Positions 25,132 through 34,239 are shown, counted from the stretch's first letter. The stretch: DNA of 64,000 bases from Ensifer sp. Root278 (GCF_001429285.1 NZ_LMJJ01000012.1:62530-126529), one strand, 5' to 3'. Translations and numbers: made by a program. Notes: a model not told the origin generated them from the letters alone.

Positions 25132-26394
25132 GTGCCAAGGCTCATATTCCGCCCGACTTCAACAACAACCAACGCGCCCGGTTCCTCCCAGCCGGGTGGG
25201 AAAGGTCTCGTCGTGCCTATTGCTATCCTTGCGCTGACGATCGCGGCCTATGCGATCGGAACAACGGAATTCGTGATCGTCGGTCTGCTGCCGACGGTCG
25301 CCACCGACCTCAATGTCACCCTGCCGCTCGCCGGCCTGATCGTCAGCGTCTATGCGCTCGGCGTCACCTTCGGCGCGCCGGTGCTGACGGCACTCACCGG
25401 CCGGATCGAGCGCAAGCCGCTCCTGATCGGCCTGATGGCGCTGTTCATCGTCGGCAATGCTGCGGCCGCCCTGTCGCCGAGCTACGAACCGCTTCTCATT
25501 GCACGGGTCATCTCCGCCTTTGCCCATGGAGTGTTCTTCTCGGTCGGCTCGACCATCGCCGCCGACCTCGTTCCGGAAGACCGGCGCGCATCGGCCATCG
25601 CCATGATGTTCATGGGCCTCACCGTCGCGATCGTCACCGGCGTGCCGCTCGGCACCTGGATCGGCCAGACCTTCGGCTGGCGCGCCACCTTCTGGGCTGT
25701 GACCGGCCTCGGTGTCGTCGCGCTCACCGCGATCGTCGCCCTGCTGCCGAACACGCTCTCCAAGGCCCCGCCGGCCAAGCTTATCGACCAGGTGCGCGTG
25801 CTCGGGTCCGGCCGCCTGCTGATCGTCTTTGCCATGACCGCGCTCGGCTACGGCGGCACCTTCGTCGCCTTCACTTTCCTGGCGCCGATCCTGCAGGACA
25901 TCACCGGTTTCTCGGAAGGCGCCGTCAGCCTGATCCTCGTGCTCTATGGCGTCGCGATCGCCATCGGCAACATTGCCGGCGGCAAGATCGCCAACCGCGA
26001 TCCGGTCAAGGCGCTTATCGGCCTGTTTCTGGCCCAGGCGGCCGTGCTGGTGCTCTTTACGTTCACGGCCCCCTCGCCGGTGCTGACGCTGGTGACGCTC
26101 GCCGCACTCGGCTTCCTGTCCTTTGCCAATGTTCCCGGCCTGCAGCTCTATGTCGTGCAGCTTGCTAAGCAGTACCGGCCGGGCGCCGTCGATGTAGCCT
26201 CGGCGCTGAATATCGCCGCCTTCAACCTCGGCATTGCCGTCGGCGCCTGGCTCGGTGGCTTGATCGTCGCCTCACCGCTCGGCCTCGGCATGACGCCCGT
26301 CATCGGCGCCCTGCTTGTCGCCGCCGCGCTGCTGCTCACGCTTTTGAGCGGCGTTCTTGATCGCCGGGCCGGCGCCGCCTACCAACCGGCTTGA
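25132..26394 (+). CDS. MFS transporter, AraJ-type efflux
   Basis: 420 residues with 12 membrane helices. The first helices read LVVPIAILALTIAAYAIGTTEFVIVGLLP and the MFS loop 2-3 is GRIERKPLLIGL. It resembles arabinose-efflux (AraJ/YdhP) permeases, proton-driven exporters of sugars or drugs. The GTG at 25132 gives an N-terminal tail of unclear value; GTG 25213 with GGGAAAGG upstream may be the real start, giving 393 residues. Divergent from LysR; the aldo/keto reductase follows on the same strand. Confidence 0.87.
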   Translation: MPRLIFRPTSTTTNAPGSSQPGGKGLVVPIAILALTIAAYAIGTTEFVIVGLLPTVATDLNVTLPLAGLIVSVYALGVTFGAPVLTALTGRIERKPLLIGLMALFIVGNAAAALSPSYEPLLIARVISAFAHGVFFSVGSTIAADLVPEDRRASAIAMMFMGLTVAIVTGVPLGTWIGQTFGWRATFWAVTGLGVVALTAIVALLPNTLSKAPPAKLIDQVRVLGSGRLLIVFAMTALGYGGTFVAFTFLAPILQDITGFSEGAVSLILVLYGVAIAIGNIAGGKIANRDPVKALIGLFLAQAAVLVLFTFTAPSPVLTLVTLAALGFLSFANVPGLQLYVVQLAKQYRPGAVDVASALNIAAFNLGIAVGAWLGGLIVASPLGLGMTPVIGALLVAAALLLTLLSGVLDRRAGAAYQPA

Positions 26395-26434
26395 ACCGCC
26401 GCACCTGAGGACCACCTATAGATCGTTCCTTTTT

Positions 26435-26456
26435 CGCCCGGCCATCCGGCCGGGCG
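26435..26456. other. Strong hairpin between MFS and aldo/keto reductase genes
   Basis: CGCCCGGCC (26435-26443) and GGCCGGGCG (26448-26456), loop ATCC. The T-run is on the 5' side only, so it is not a rightward intrinsic terminator. It may be an RNA-processing or stability element. Confidence 0.4.
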
Positions 26457-26497
26457 CTCGCCAAGTACAGCAGGTCAAGTACAAGGAGTTACCCACC

Positions 26498-27334
26498 ATG
26501 CATTCCGTCAATTCAAACGGTGCCAACATCCCGGCGCTCGGCTTCGGCACTTTCCGCATGCCCGGCGCCGACGTGCTGCGGGTGCTGCCGGAAGCGCTCA
26601 AGCTCGGCTTCCACCATGTCGACACGGCCCAGATCTACGGCAACGAGGCCGAGGTCGGCGAAGCCATCCATAACTCCGGCGTGTCACGCGCCGACATCTT
26701 CCTCACCACCAAGGTCTGGGTCGACAAATATGCGCATCGCGACTTCCTCGCCTCGGTCGACGAGAGCCTGAAAAAGCTGAGGACCGACCATGTCGACCTG
26801 CTTCTCCTGCACTGGCCGGGCGGCAGTGACGTGCCGATGGCCGAGCGCATCGGCGCCCTCAACGAGGTGCAGAAGGCCGGCAAGGTCCGTCATATCGGCG
26901 TCAGCAACTTCAACACGGCACAGATGGAAGAAGCGGTGAAGCTCAGCGACGCCCCGATCGCCACCAACCAGGTCGAATACCATCCCTATCTCGACCAGAC
27001 CAAGGTGCTCGAGATCGCGCGCAAGCACGGCATGTCGATCACTGCCTACTACGCGATGGCGAACGGCAAGGTCCCGAACGATCCGCTGCTGAAGGAGATC
27101 GGCGCACGCCGCGGCAAGACGGCCGCCCAGGTGGTGCTGCGCTGGCTGGTGCAGCAGAAGGACGTGATCACGCTTTCCAAGACCGCGACGATCGATCGGT
27201 TGAAGGAAAACTTCGCGATCTTCGACTTCGCGCTCGGCGACGGCGAGATGGCAGAGATCCACGCGCTTGCCCGCCCCGACGGTCGCATCGTCAATCCGGA
27301 AGGTCTGGCTCCGGTCTGGGACAAGGCCGCCTGA
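26498..27334 (+). CDS. Aldo/keto reductase (2,5-diketo-D-gluconate reductase-like)
   Basis: 278 residues, NADPH-dependent TIM-barrel reductase. Catalytic tetrad: Asp and Tyr in HVDTAQIYGNEAEVG, Lys in LTTKVW, His in LLLLHWPG. The NADP site near the C-terminus reads LSKTATIDRLKENF. Closest in style to DkgB. The start at 26498 is fixed by AAGGAGTT 8 nt upstream; the open frame before it is not family-like. It lies 103 bp after the MFS gene. A repeat copy follows. Confidence 0.92.
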   Translation: MHSVNSNGANIPALGFGTFRMPGADVLRVLPEALKLGFHHVDTAQIYGNEAEVGEAIHNSGVSRADIFLTTKVWVDKYAHRDFLASVDESLKKLRTDHVDLLLLHWPGGSDVPMAERIGALNEVQKAGKVRHIGVSNFNTAQMEEAVKLSDAPIATNQVEYHPYLDQTKVLEIARKHGMSITAYYAMANGKVPNDPLLKEIGARRGKTAAQVVLRWLVQQKDVITLSKTATIDRLKENFAIFDFALGDGEMAEIHALARPDGRIVNPEGLAPVWDKAA

Positions 27335-27350
27335 TCTACTCTCTTGTAGT

Positions 27351-27400
27351 GGAGCGGGATGCGGGCGGAAAACCGCTCACACTTTTCCTCATCCCGCTCC
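27351..27400. repeat. RIME-like palindromic repeat R1, copy C (module 1 only, inverted)
   Basis: GGAGCGGGATG (27351-27361) and CATCCCGCTCC (27390-27400) are perfect 11-bp arms; the interior GGCGGAAAACCGCTCACACTT matches copy A module 1 on the other strand. Module 2 is absent. Confidence 0.85.
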
Positions 27401-27484
27401 GCCATTTCGCCGCCGGCCAATTCCCAGCCGGCGGCGGATACGATATGGACATGCCCCGCAGACACCGATCAGAGGGAGGGGGCG

Positions 27485-28645
27485 ATGTCTTTGCATGAGG
27501 CGCAGACGAGCGATTTCGCTCCCGATTGGCCGGCGATCATCGCCGTCGTCCTGGGGGTCACCGCCTTCTCGGTGGCGCAGGGGCTCACCTATCCGCTGAT
27601 CTCGCTTTCGCTTGAAAGCCGTGGCGTCTCTGCCGGAATGATCGGCCTCAATGCCATGGGCTTTGCCGCCGGTCTCGGCGTGGCGACCCTGCTTCTCGGC
27701 CGGTTGACGCGGCTTGCCTCCGCCGACCGGCTGATCATCGCCAGTCTCTGCGGCTGCTCCATCTGCCTCGCGACGCTTGCCTCGACGTCAGAGCTTCCCA
27801 TCTGGTTTATCGCCCGCTTCGCCCTCGGCTTCTTCGTCAGCATGGTGTTCATGCTCGGCGAAGCCTGGCTGAATACGGCCTGTCCCGACCGGCTGCGCGG
27901 TCGCGTTTCCGGCCTTTACGGCGCCGGCATGTGCGGCGGCTTTGCCGCCGGTCCGCTGGCGATCCCGTTGCTCGGCACCAGCGGCGGCCTCGGCTTTGCG
28001 CTGCTGGCGATCTATATCGCGCTCGTCGCCTTCCTCACCGGGCTCCTGACCATGGGTGCGCGCACTCGGCCCGAGCCTTCCTCGACACGCGACCTCTTCG
28101 CCTTCTTCAAGAAGGCACCGATGCTGATCCTCATGGTGCTGATGTTCGGCATTGCCGATATCGCGGCGATCTCGGCAATGCCGGTCTACTTCGTCAAAAC
28201 GGGCCACAGCCAGGCCTTTGCCGCGCTCAGCGTGACGGCGCTTGCGATCCCGACCGCGCTGGCGCAGCCCTTCATCGGCGTGCTTCTCGACCGGCTGCCG
28301 CGCCGCCGTGTGGCGATCTCAGCAGCCGCCGTCGCCGCCACCGGCTACCTTCTGGTGCCGTTCCTGTCTTCGAACGTGGCTTTGCTGCTGACATTCGCCT
28401 TCATCGGCGCCGCCAGCTTCGCGCTCTACACGGCCGCCCTGACGATGCTTGGCGAAGAATATCGCGGCAGCATGCTCGTTGCCGGCAGTGCCGCCTTCTC
28501 GCTCGCTTATGCCGCCGGCAGCGCTGCAGGGTCGGGCGCCACCGGCGCGCTGATGAACTTCATCGACCCTATCGCCGGCCCGCTCGGCGTGGGCACCGTC
28601 CTCGTCTTCTTCACTCTGATGTTTGCAGCGACAGGGCGCCGTTAG
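27485..28645 (+). CDS. MFS transporter (YcaD/UMF1-like)
   Basis: 386 residues, about 12 membrane helices. MFS motifs include LTYPLISLSLESRGVSAGMIGLNAMGF and GRVSGLYGAGMCGGFAAGPL. Substrate unknown. The start is ATG 27485 (MSLHEAQTSD), with GAGGGAGGG ending 7 nt upstream; the frame extends back into repeat R1, which is not coding. The stop overlaps the convergent LysR gene by 4 bp. Confidence 0.87.
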   Translation: MSLHEAQTSDFAPDWPAIIAVVLGVTAFSVAQGLTYPLISLSLESRGVSAGMIGLNAMGFAAGLGVATLLLGRLTRLASADRLIIASLCGCSICLATLASTSELPIWFIARFALGFFVSMVFMLGEAWLNTACPDRLRGRVSGLYGAGMCGGFAAGPLAIPLLGTSGGLGFALLAIYIALVAFLTGLLTMGARTRPEPSSTRDLFAFFKKAPMLILMVLMFGIADIAAISAMPVYFVKTGHSQAFAALSVTALAIPTALAQPFIGVLLDRLPRRRVAISAAAVAATGYLLVPFLSSNVALLLTFAFIGAASFALYTAALTMLGEEYRGSMLVAGSAAFSLAYAAGSAAGSGATGALMNFIDPIAGPLGVGTVLVFFTLMFAATGRR

Positions 28646-29553
28646 GCCTCGGCGCAGCGCAAGGCAAGCGCCTCACCGAAAACACGGGCAGCCGGCCCGA
28701 GCGGCTCATCGATCCGATGCACCAGATAGGCCTCGGCACCGACTTGACTGTTGCGGCCAAGGGCCGTCGTCGGCATGCGCACCAGCCGGCCCTCTTCGAG
28801 ATCCCGCTCCACCTGCCAGAGCGGCAGCCGGCCCCAACCGAGACCGGCGCAGATCATCGCATGTTTCGTATCCTGGCTGCTGACGCGACAGGTCTGCGGC
28901 GAAAGCACGCCGAAATCCCGCCCCACCGTGCGCTGCGACGGATCGGACTGCACGATCTGCAGATGGTCGGCAAGCGCGGCGTTTTCGAGTGCACCATCGC
29001 CGGCACTCAGCCCCAGGGGATGATGCGCCGCAACGACTGCAACGATCTGAACCGTCGAGAGCGCCTGGCGGGCGATAGCCGGATCGCGGAAATCCTCGCC
29101 GACCATGATACCGAGAGTGAAGCGGCGTTCGACGAGGCCATCCAGCGGTCCGCCCAGCGGTGAAACCGCAAGCCTGATTGAAACATTGGGGTAGATCGTC
29201 CGCATCTCGTTCAGGGCGAGCCCGACCGTCTCGATCGGGAAGAGCGTGTCGACGATCAGCGAAAGCTCCAGTTCGATCCCCTCGCCGAGCCCTCGCGCGC
29301 GGGCCCGCATGGCGTCCACCCGCAGCAGGATATCGCGGGCATTGGCAAGCAGGGCCTGCCCTTCCTGTGTCAGCACCGGCCGATGGCCCGAACGATCAAA
29401 CAGAGCGACTCCGAGTTCCGTCTCGAGATTGGCGATGGCATGGCTGACCGCCGACTGCACTCGGGAAAGCCGGGCTGCACCCCCGCGGAAACTCCCGCTT
29501 TCGGCGACGGTCACGAAGGTCCGCATCTGATCGAGTGTCAGGGCATCCAGCAT
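28642..29553 (-). CDS. LysR family transcriptional regulator
   Basis: 303 residues from the ATG at 29553; another Met at 29565 is possible. N-terminal HTH: LTLDQMRTFVTVAESGSFRGGAARLSRVQSAVSHAIANLETELG, then the LysR effector domain. Divergent from wrbA, with a perfect 9-bp-arm dyad in the 108-bp gap (29575-29599) as a likely LysR box. Convergent and 4-bp overlapping with the MFS gene on its other side. Confidence 0.9.
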   Translation of the reverse strand: MLDALTLDQMRTFVTVAESGSFRGGAARLSRVQSAVSHAIANLETELGVALFDRSGHRPVLTQEGQALLANARDILLRVDAMRARARGLGEGIELELSLIVDTLFPIETVGLALNEMRTIYPNVSIRLAVSPLGGPLDGLVERRFTLGIMVGEDFRDPAIARQALSTVQIVAVVAAHHPLGLSAGDGALENAALADHLQIVQSDPSQRTVGRDFGVLSPQTCRVSSQDTKHAMICAGLGWGRLPLWQVERDLEEGRLVRMPTTALGRNSQVGAEAYLVHRIDEPLGPAARVFGEALALRCAEA

Positions 29554-29574
29554 GATCGATTCCATAGATCAATT

Positions 29575-29599
29575 TGATGAAGTTTATCTCACTTCATCA
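29575..29599. promoter_or_regulatory. Perfect 25-bp dyad between LysR and wrbA, candidate LysR box
   Basis: TGATGAAGT (29575-29583), spacer TTATCTC, ACTTCATCA (29591-29599). It contains T-N11-A type symmetry and sits 63 bp before wrbA and 22 bp before the LysR start codon. Confidence 0.65.
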
Positions 29600-29661
29600 G
29601 ATCATGGAAAGCATCCATCTTCTTTTCCGAACAGCAAGTGCTCAGCAGGAAGGAAGGCCCG

Positions 29662-30294
29662 ATGGCCAGGATACTCGTGCTCTACTACTCATCCTACGGT
29701 CATATCGAGACCATGGCGGCGGCGGTTGCCGAGGGCGCGCGCGCCGCTGGCGCCACCGCCGTGCTCAAGCGGGTGCCCGAAATCGTGCCGGAAGCCGTTG
29801 CCATCAAGGCGGGCTACAAGCGCGATCAGGTCGCACCGGTCGCGACCGTCGCGGAACTGCCTGACTATGACGCGATCATCATCGGTACGCCGACACGCTT
29901 CGGCAACATGGCCGCGCAGATGAAAAACTTCCTCGATCAGGCGGGCGGTATCTGGGCGCGCGACGCTTTGGTCGGCCGCATCGGCAGCGTCTTCACCTCG
30001 ACCGGAAGCCAGCATGGTGGCCAGGAATCGACGATCCTCGCCACCCATACCGTGCTTCTCCATCTCGGCATGGTGATTGCCGGCCTGCCCTACAGCTTCA
30101 AGGGTCAGATGCGCATGGACGAAATCACCGGCGGCTCGCCCTACGGCGCCTCGACGCTCGCCGACGACGGCAACGGCGGCGACCGTCGGCCAAGCGCCAA
30201 CGAGCTGGAAGGCGCACGCTTCCAAGGACGCCACGTCGCAGACCTGGCGGCGGCGCTGGTCGCCGGTCGTGCGCGCGTGGCGGAGATTGCCTGA
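29662..30294 (+). CDS. wrbA: NAD(P)H:quinone oxidoreductase, WrbA type
   Basis: 210 residues, FMN flavodoxin-fold enzyme that reduces quinones by two electrons and protects against redox cycling. Motifs: [22 protein letters not shown] (FMN phosphate loop), [21 protein letters not shown], and [10 protein letters not shown]. Start at [10 protein letters not shown] with GGAAGG upstream; an in-frame TTG or Met 8 codons before adds nothing conserved. The stop overlaps the MFS start by one base (TGATG), giving a coupled pair. Confidence 0.93.
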   Translation: MARILVLYYSSYGHIETMAAAVAEGARAAGATAVLKRVPEIVPEAVAIKAGYKRDQVAPVATVAELPDYDAIIIGTPTRFGNMAAQMKNFLDQAGGIWARDALVGRIGSVFTSTGSQHGGQESTILATHTVLLHLGMVIAGLPYSFKGQMRMDEITGGSPYGASTLADDGNGGDRRPSANELEGARFQGRHVADLAAALVAGRARVAEIA

Positions 30295-31496
30295 TGGCCA
30301 CGGCCACAACCTTCGCTCGGGAGAGAACAGATTGGGCGGGCGTGATGACGGTCGTTGCCGCCGGCGTGGTCGCGGCCATGCAGGTCGGCAAGGGGCTGAT
30401 TGCCGGTCCGTTGCTTCAGTCCGACCTTGGGCTCGATCTCCCCGCCCTCGGCTGGATCACCTCGGTCTTCGCCATCGTCGGCGTCGTCGGCGGCATGGCG
30501 GCCGGCGCGTTCGTCACTGCTGCCGGGGACCGGCGTCTGGTCGGCATCGGGATGGCGATGCTGGCGCTCGGCTCCTTCAGTGGAGCGGCCAGCCACGCGT
30601 TCACGCTGCTTCTTCTGTCACGCATCGTCGAAGGCTTCGGGTTCCTGCTTGTCGTCGTCGCCGGCCCGGCCATTCTGATGCGCTTGGTGACATCGGATCG
30701 CCGCGACCTCGTCTTTTCGCTGTGGAGCTGTTTCATGCCGGCGGGCATCGCGGCCGCCATGCTGACGGGGCCACTTTTTCCCGATTGGCAAGCGATCTGG
30801 AGGAGCAACGGGCTGATCACGCTGGCAAGCCTGGCTTCCATCTTCCTGGCGGTGTCGCCGTCTCGGGAAACATCCAGCATCGCCGCCAGCTTCCGGGATG
30901 ATGCGACCGAAACGCTTACAAGCCGCGGCCCGGTGCTGCTCTTCGTTCTGTTTTCGCTCTACAGCCTGATGAGCTTCACGCTTTCCAGCTTCCTGCCGAT
31001 CCTGTTGGTCCAGCGTATGCACGTCTCGCTCGGGACCGTCGGCCTCCTCAGCGCCATCATCACACTGGTGAACGTCATCGGCAATCTTGCCGCCGGCCAT
31101 CTGCTGTCTCGCAGCTTTGCCCGCGGCCGGTTGATCGCCAGCGCTGCCTTGCTGATGGGTGTGTTCGGCCTATGGATCTTCCTGAGCCAGTCCGGTGGAA
31201 ATCTGATCTTCGGGCTTTGCGTGCTGTTTTCCGCGATCGGCGGCCTGATCCCCGCCACGTTGATCTCGTCGGTGCCGATCCTGTCGCCGCGTCCGGCGCT
31301 TGCGCCGTTGGCAATGGGGCTCTTGATGCAGGGCAGCAATCTGGGGCAACTCGTCGGGCCGGTTGCAGTCGGAACGGCGATCGAACGCTACGGCTGGGCC
31401 TCGGGCGCGGCCTTCATCGGCGTCGGCGCCCTTCTCTGCATCCTGCTTGCGAGCACACTGGAGCAGACCCTGCGAAGCAAGGCCCAACGGCGATGA
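30294..31496 (+). CDS. MFS transporter (CynX/NimT-like)
   Basis: 400 residues with 12 membrane helices and a charged central loop (SPSRETSSIAASFRDDATET). N-terminal half: GVMTVVAAGVVAAMQVGKGLIAGPLLQSDLG and GDRRLVGIGMAML. Transport direction and substrate are unknown. It starts on the last base of the wrbA stop, so translation is coupled. As a WrbA partner behind a LysR it may export a quinone or aromatic compound (inference). Confidence 0.87.
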   Translation: MATATTFARERTDWAGVMTVVAAGVVAAMQVGKGLIAGPLLQSDLGLDLPALGWITSVFAIVGVVGGMAAGAFVTAAGDRRLVGIGMAMLALGSFSGAASHAFTLLLLSRIVEGFGFLLVVVAGPAILMRLVTSDRRDLVFSLWSCFMPAGIAAAMLTGPLFPDWQAIWRSNGLITLASLASIFLAVSPSRETSSIAASFRDDATETLTSRGPVLLFVLFSLYSLMSFTLSSFLPILLVQRMHVSLGTVGLLSAIITLVNVIGNLAAGHLLSRSFARGRLIASAALLMGVFGLWIFLSQSGGNLIFGLCVLFSAIGGLIPATLISSVPILSPRPALAPLAMGLLMQGSNLGQLVGPVAVGTAIERYGWASGAAFIGVGALLCILLASTLEQTLRSKAQRR

Positions 31497-31519
31497 TGGC
31501 CTGCATGCAAAGAGCAAAT

Positions 31520-31556
31520 CGCAAAGAAAAACCCACCGGCGGCAAACCGGTGGGTT
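31520..31556 (-). terminator. Intrinsic terminator of the 31584 gene
   Basis: 10-bp stem AACCCACCGG (31530-31539) / CCGGTGGGTT (31547-31556). Read leftwards it is followed by TTTTTCTTTGC. It lies 28 bp after the stop. Confidence 0.8.
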
Positions 31557-31583
31557 CGGCATTTCCGGCGGATTGTCCGCGGA

Positions 31584-31976
31584 TCAGACGAACTGGCTGA
31601 GGCCCGGAACCGAGGCGACGACTTCGTCGACCACTTCATCGCCTGCCTTTTCCTTGGCAAAGGCGATGGTCTCCTTGGCGAGCGAGGTGATTTCGCCCAT
31701 GCCGAGACCCTGGCTCATCAGCTGCTGGCCGAGCGCCATGACGCCGCCGCCGCCGATCGCCGACATCAGGCCGCCGAGCAGACCGCCGCCACCCGTGCCT
31801 TCGCCATTGTACTGGGCGATGAGCTCGGAGGCGCCCGGAATCGCTTCGATCATCTGGGCAACCGGGCCGTCAGCGGCTTCGCGCTGCAGGAAGCCGAGGA
31901 TCATGCCGACAGCCTTTTCGGCCGTTGCAGGCTCGATGCCGACGTTCTCCGCGACGCGCGTGACCAGTTCATTCAT
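31584..31976 (-). CDS. Small DUF2267-like protein, Gly-rich middle
   Basis: 130 residues, cytoplasmic. Begins MNELVTRVAENVGIEPATAEKAVGMILGFLQREA, a helix-hairpin pattern seen in DUF2267/DUF2780-type proteins, then a glycine-rich linker (EGTGGGGLLGGLMSAIGGGG) and a helical C-terminus. Function unknown. It has its own intrinsic terminator. Upstream is a 248-bp gap shared with the divergent HerA-like gene, containing a TTGACG direct motif but no clear operator. Confidence 0.75.
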   Translation of the reverse strand: MNELVTRVAENVGIEPATAEKAVGMILGFLQREAADGPVAQMIEAIPGASELIAQYNGEGTGGGGLLGGLMSAIGGGGVMALGQQLMSQGLGMGEITSLAKETIAFAKEKAGDEVVDEVVASVPGLSQFV

Positions 31977-32224
31977 GGAAAAACTCCCTCACTTGGATTT
32001 TTGACGTTGACGTCAAGGTAAATGATCGCCCACCAAATAACAAGCCGTGAGCAGTGACTATCGGCCCGTCGATAACGCCGCTTTCCGGTCGCGCGCTGGC
32101 ACAGCCTTGTTGCCGGGCGCAACCGCAGCACCTATAACAGAAAACCAGGCACATTTCGATGACGGGCACTTGCGATCAACCGCGAACCGCCCGCTTTCAT
32201 TGATGAAACGGAGATGAAGCCCAC

Positions 32225-33799
32225 ATGTTGGAAGAAGGCAAGCTCTTTATCGGCACCAGCCGCAAGCCTGATGATTCGATCAACAAGGGCGAGTATCTGG
32301 AACTCAAGTTCGGCAACCGCCACGGCCTGATCACCGGCGCCACCGGCACCGGCAAGACGATCACCCTGCAGGTCCTCGCCGAAGGTTTTGCCAATGCCGG
32401 CGTCCCCGTCTTCTGCGCCGACGTCAAGGGCGATCTCTCCGGCATCGGCGCGATCGGCGAGCCCAAGGATTTCATCCTGAAGCGCGCCGAGCAGATCGGC
32501 CTGCCGACAAATCCTTACGAGTTCCAGGAATTCCCGGTCATCTTCTGGGATCTCTACGGCGAGAAGGGCCATCGCGTCCGCACCACCATGTCGGAAATGG
32601 GGCCCCTGCTCCTTTCGCGGCTGATGAACGCCACGGATGCGCAGGAAGGCGTGCTCAACATCGCCTTCAAGATCGCCGATGAGGGCGGCCTGCCGCTGCT
32701 CGACCTGAAAGATCTGCAGGCGCTGCTCAACTACATGGGCGACAATGCCAGCGCGCTCTCCAATCAGTTCGGTTTCATCTCCAAGGCCTCGGTCGGTTCG
32801 ATCCAACGCGAACTCCTGATCCTCGAACAGCAGGGCGCCGAACATTTCTTCGGCGAACCGGCGCTGAAGATCACCGACATCATGCGCACGACCAATGACG
32901 GGCGCGGCGCGATCTCGGTGCTGGCGGCCGACAAGCTGATGATGAACCCGCGGCTCTATGCGACCTTCCTGCTTTGGCTGCTTTCGGAACTGTTCGAGGA
33001 ACTGCCTGAGGTGGGCGACCCGGACAAGCCGAAGCTGGTGTTCTTCTTCGACGAGGCGCATCTGCTTTTCAACGATGCGCCGAAGGTGCTGACGGAGCGT
33101 GTCGAACAGGTCGTGCGCCTGATCCGCTCCAAGGGCGTGGGCGTCTACTTCGTCACGCAAAACCCGCTCGACGTGCCGGAAACGATCCTCGGCCAGCTCG
33201 GTAACCGCGTTCAGCACGCGCTTCGCGCCTATACGCCGCGCGACCAGAAGGCGGTGAAGACCGCCGCTGACACCTTCCGCCCGAACCCGGACTTCGACTG
33301 CGCCACCGTCATCACCAATCTCGGCACCGGCGAGGCTCTGGTCTCGACGCTCGAAGGCAAGGGTGCGCCCTCGATGGTCGAGCGCACGCTCGTGCGTCCG
33401 CCGCAATCGCGCGTCGGTCCGCTGACCGAGGCCGAGCGGCAAAAGGTGATGGATGTGAGCCCGGTCCGCGGTCTCTATGACGAGGATTTCGACCGCGAAT
33501 CGGCCTATGAGATGCTGACCGCGCGCGCCAAGAAGACGGCCGAAGCGCAGGCGCAAGCACAAGAACAGGCCGAACAGCAGACAACGGAAGCGAATACCGG
33601 CGGCAGCCGCTGGACGCTGCCCGGCTTCGGCGACGACGAGGCGGCGGCACCAGCGGGCAAGCAGGCGCGGCCACGCAGCTCCGGCTACCAGCGCGAGACG
33701 GTCGTCGAAGCCGCGATGAAATCGGTCGCTCGCACCGTCGCGACCCAGGTCGGCCGCGCCCTGGTGCGCGGCATCCTCGGCAGCCTCAGCCGACGCTGA
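32225..33799 (+). CDS. HerA-like P-loop ATPase (DUF853 family)
   Basis: 524 residues. Walker A is GATGTGKT (residues about 38-45) and Walker B LVFFFDEAHLLF; a catalytic-Gln-like segment TQNPLDVPETILGQLGNRVQH follows. This is the DUF853 branch of the HerA/FtsK family, hexameric DNA pumps. No NurA nuclease is adjacent, so it is not a classic HerA-NurA pair. The C-terminal 100 residues hold a Gln/Ala-rich coiled stretch and a basic end (LGSLSRR). ATG 32225 directly begins the conserved domain. Confidence 0.87.
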   Translation: MLEEGKLFIGTSRKPDDSINKGEYLELKFGNRHGLITGATGTGKTITLQVLAEGFANAGVPVFCADVKGDLSGIGAIGEPKDFILKRAEQIGLPTNPYEFQEFPVIFWDLYGEKGHRVRTTMSEMGPLLLSRLMNATDAQEGVLNIAFKIADEGGLPLLDLKDLQALLNYMGDNASALSNQFGFISKASVGSIQRELLILEQQGAEHFFGEPALKITDIMRTTNDGRGAISVLAADKLMMNPRLYATFLLWLLSELFEELPEVGDPDKPKLVFFFDEAHLLFNDAPKVLTERVEQVVRLIRSKGVGVYFVTQNPLDVPETILGQLGNRVQHALRAYTPRDQKAVKTAADTFRPNPDFDCATVITNLGTGEALVSTLEGKGAPSMVERTLVRPPQSRVGPLTEAERQKVMDVSPVRGLYDEDFDRESAYEMLTARAKKTAEAQAQAQEQAEQQTTEANTGGSRWTLPGFGDDEAAAPAGKQARPRSSGYQRETVVEAAMKSVARTVATQVGRALVRGILGSLSRR

Positions 33800-33894
33800 A
33801 CATAGCCGCGGCAACCGGCAATGCTTGAGGTCGATATTTTGCCCGCGCCCTGATTTCGATCGAGGCGCGTCGTTATTTTGAAAGGAACATTCGC

Positions 33895-34107
33895 ATGGAC
33901 GTTAAGGATTCGAACGGCGCCATCCTCCAGGACGGCGACAACGTTACCCTGATCAAGGATCTGAAGGTCAAGGGCACCTCTACGACGCTGAAGCGCGGCA
34001 CGATGGTCAAGGGTATTCGCCTCACCGACAACCCTGATGAAGTCGAATGCCGGGTGGAGAAGATCAAGGGCCTGGTGCTGCGCACCGAGTTTTTGAAGAA
34101 GGCATAG
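33895..34107 (+). CDS. YjdM/PhnA-family protein, C-terminal domain only
   Basis: 70 residues. MDVKDSNGAILQDGDNVTLI, then KDLKVKGTSTTLKRGTMVKGIRL, match the C-terminal beta-barrel domain of YjdM (PhnA). The usual N-terminal zinc ribbon of about 40 residues is missing, and no coding trace of it lies upstream, so the short form appears native. Despite the PhnA name the family is not shown to act on phosphonates. GAAAGGAAC precedes the ATG. It ends at a bidirectional terminator. Confidence 0.85.
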   Translation: MDVKDSNGAILQDGDNVTLIKDLKVKGTSTTLKRGTMVKGIRLTDNPDEVECRVEKIKGLVLRTEFLKKA

Positions 34108-34184
34108 CCCACGGCTGACGGCCTTCTCCGTCGGCAGCCACCTCATGCAGCGCCTGCGTGGAGCATCATGATCTCCGAGAACAC

Positions 34185-34216
34185 AAAAGCCCGGCGGAAC
34201 GATCCGCCGGGCTTTT
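34185..34216. terminator. Bidirectional intrinsic terminator
   Basis: Perfect 14-bp stem 34185-34198 / 34203-34216 with AAAA...TTTT ends, loop ACGA, between the convergent yjdM-like and ohr genes. Confidence 0.92.
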
Positions 34217-34239
34217 GGATTCCGATTGGAATTCAGATA

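Noticed and set aside
25113-26168. 351-codon plus-strand frame overlapping the MFS gene
   Set aside because: Its ATG looks attractive, but the translation is Arg-rich and not membrane-like, while the other frame gives 12 helices.
32132-33814. 560-codon minus-strand open frame opposite the HerA-like gene
   Set aside because: Fully antisense to an ATPase gene with Walker motifs; composition is typical of a GC shadow.
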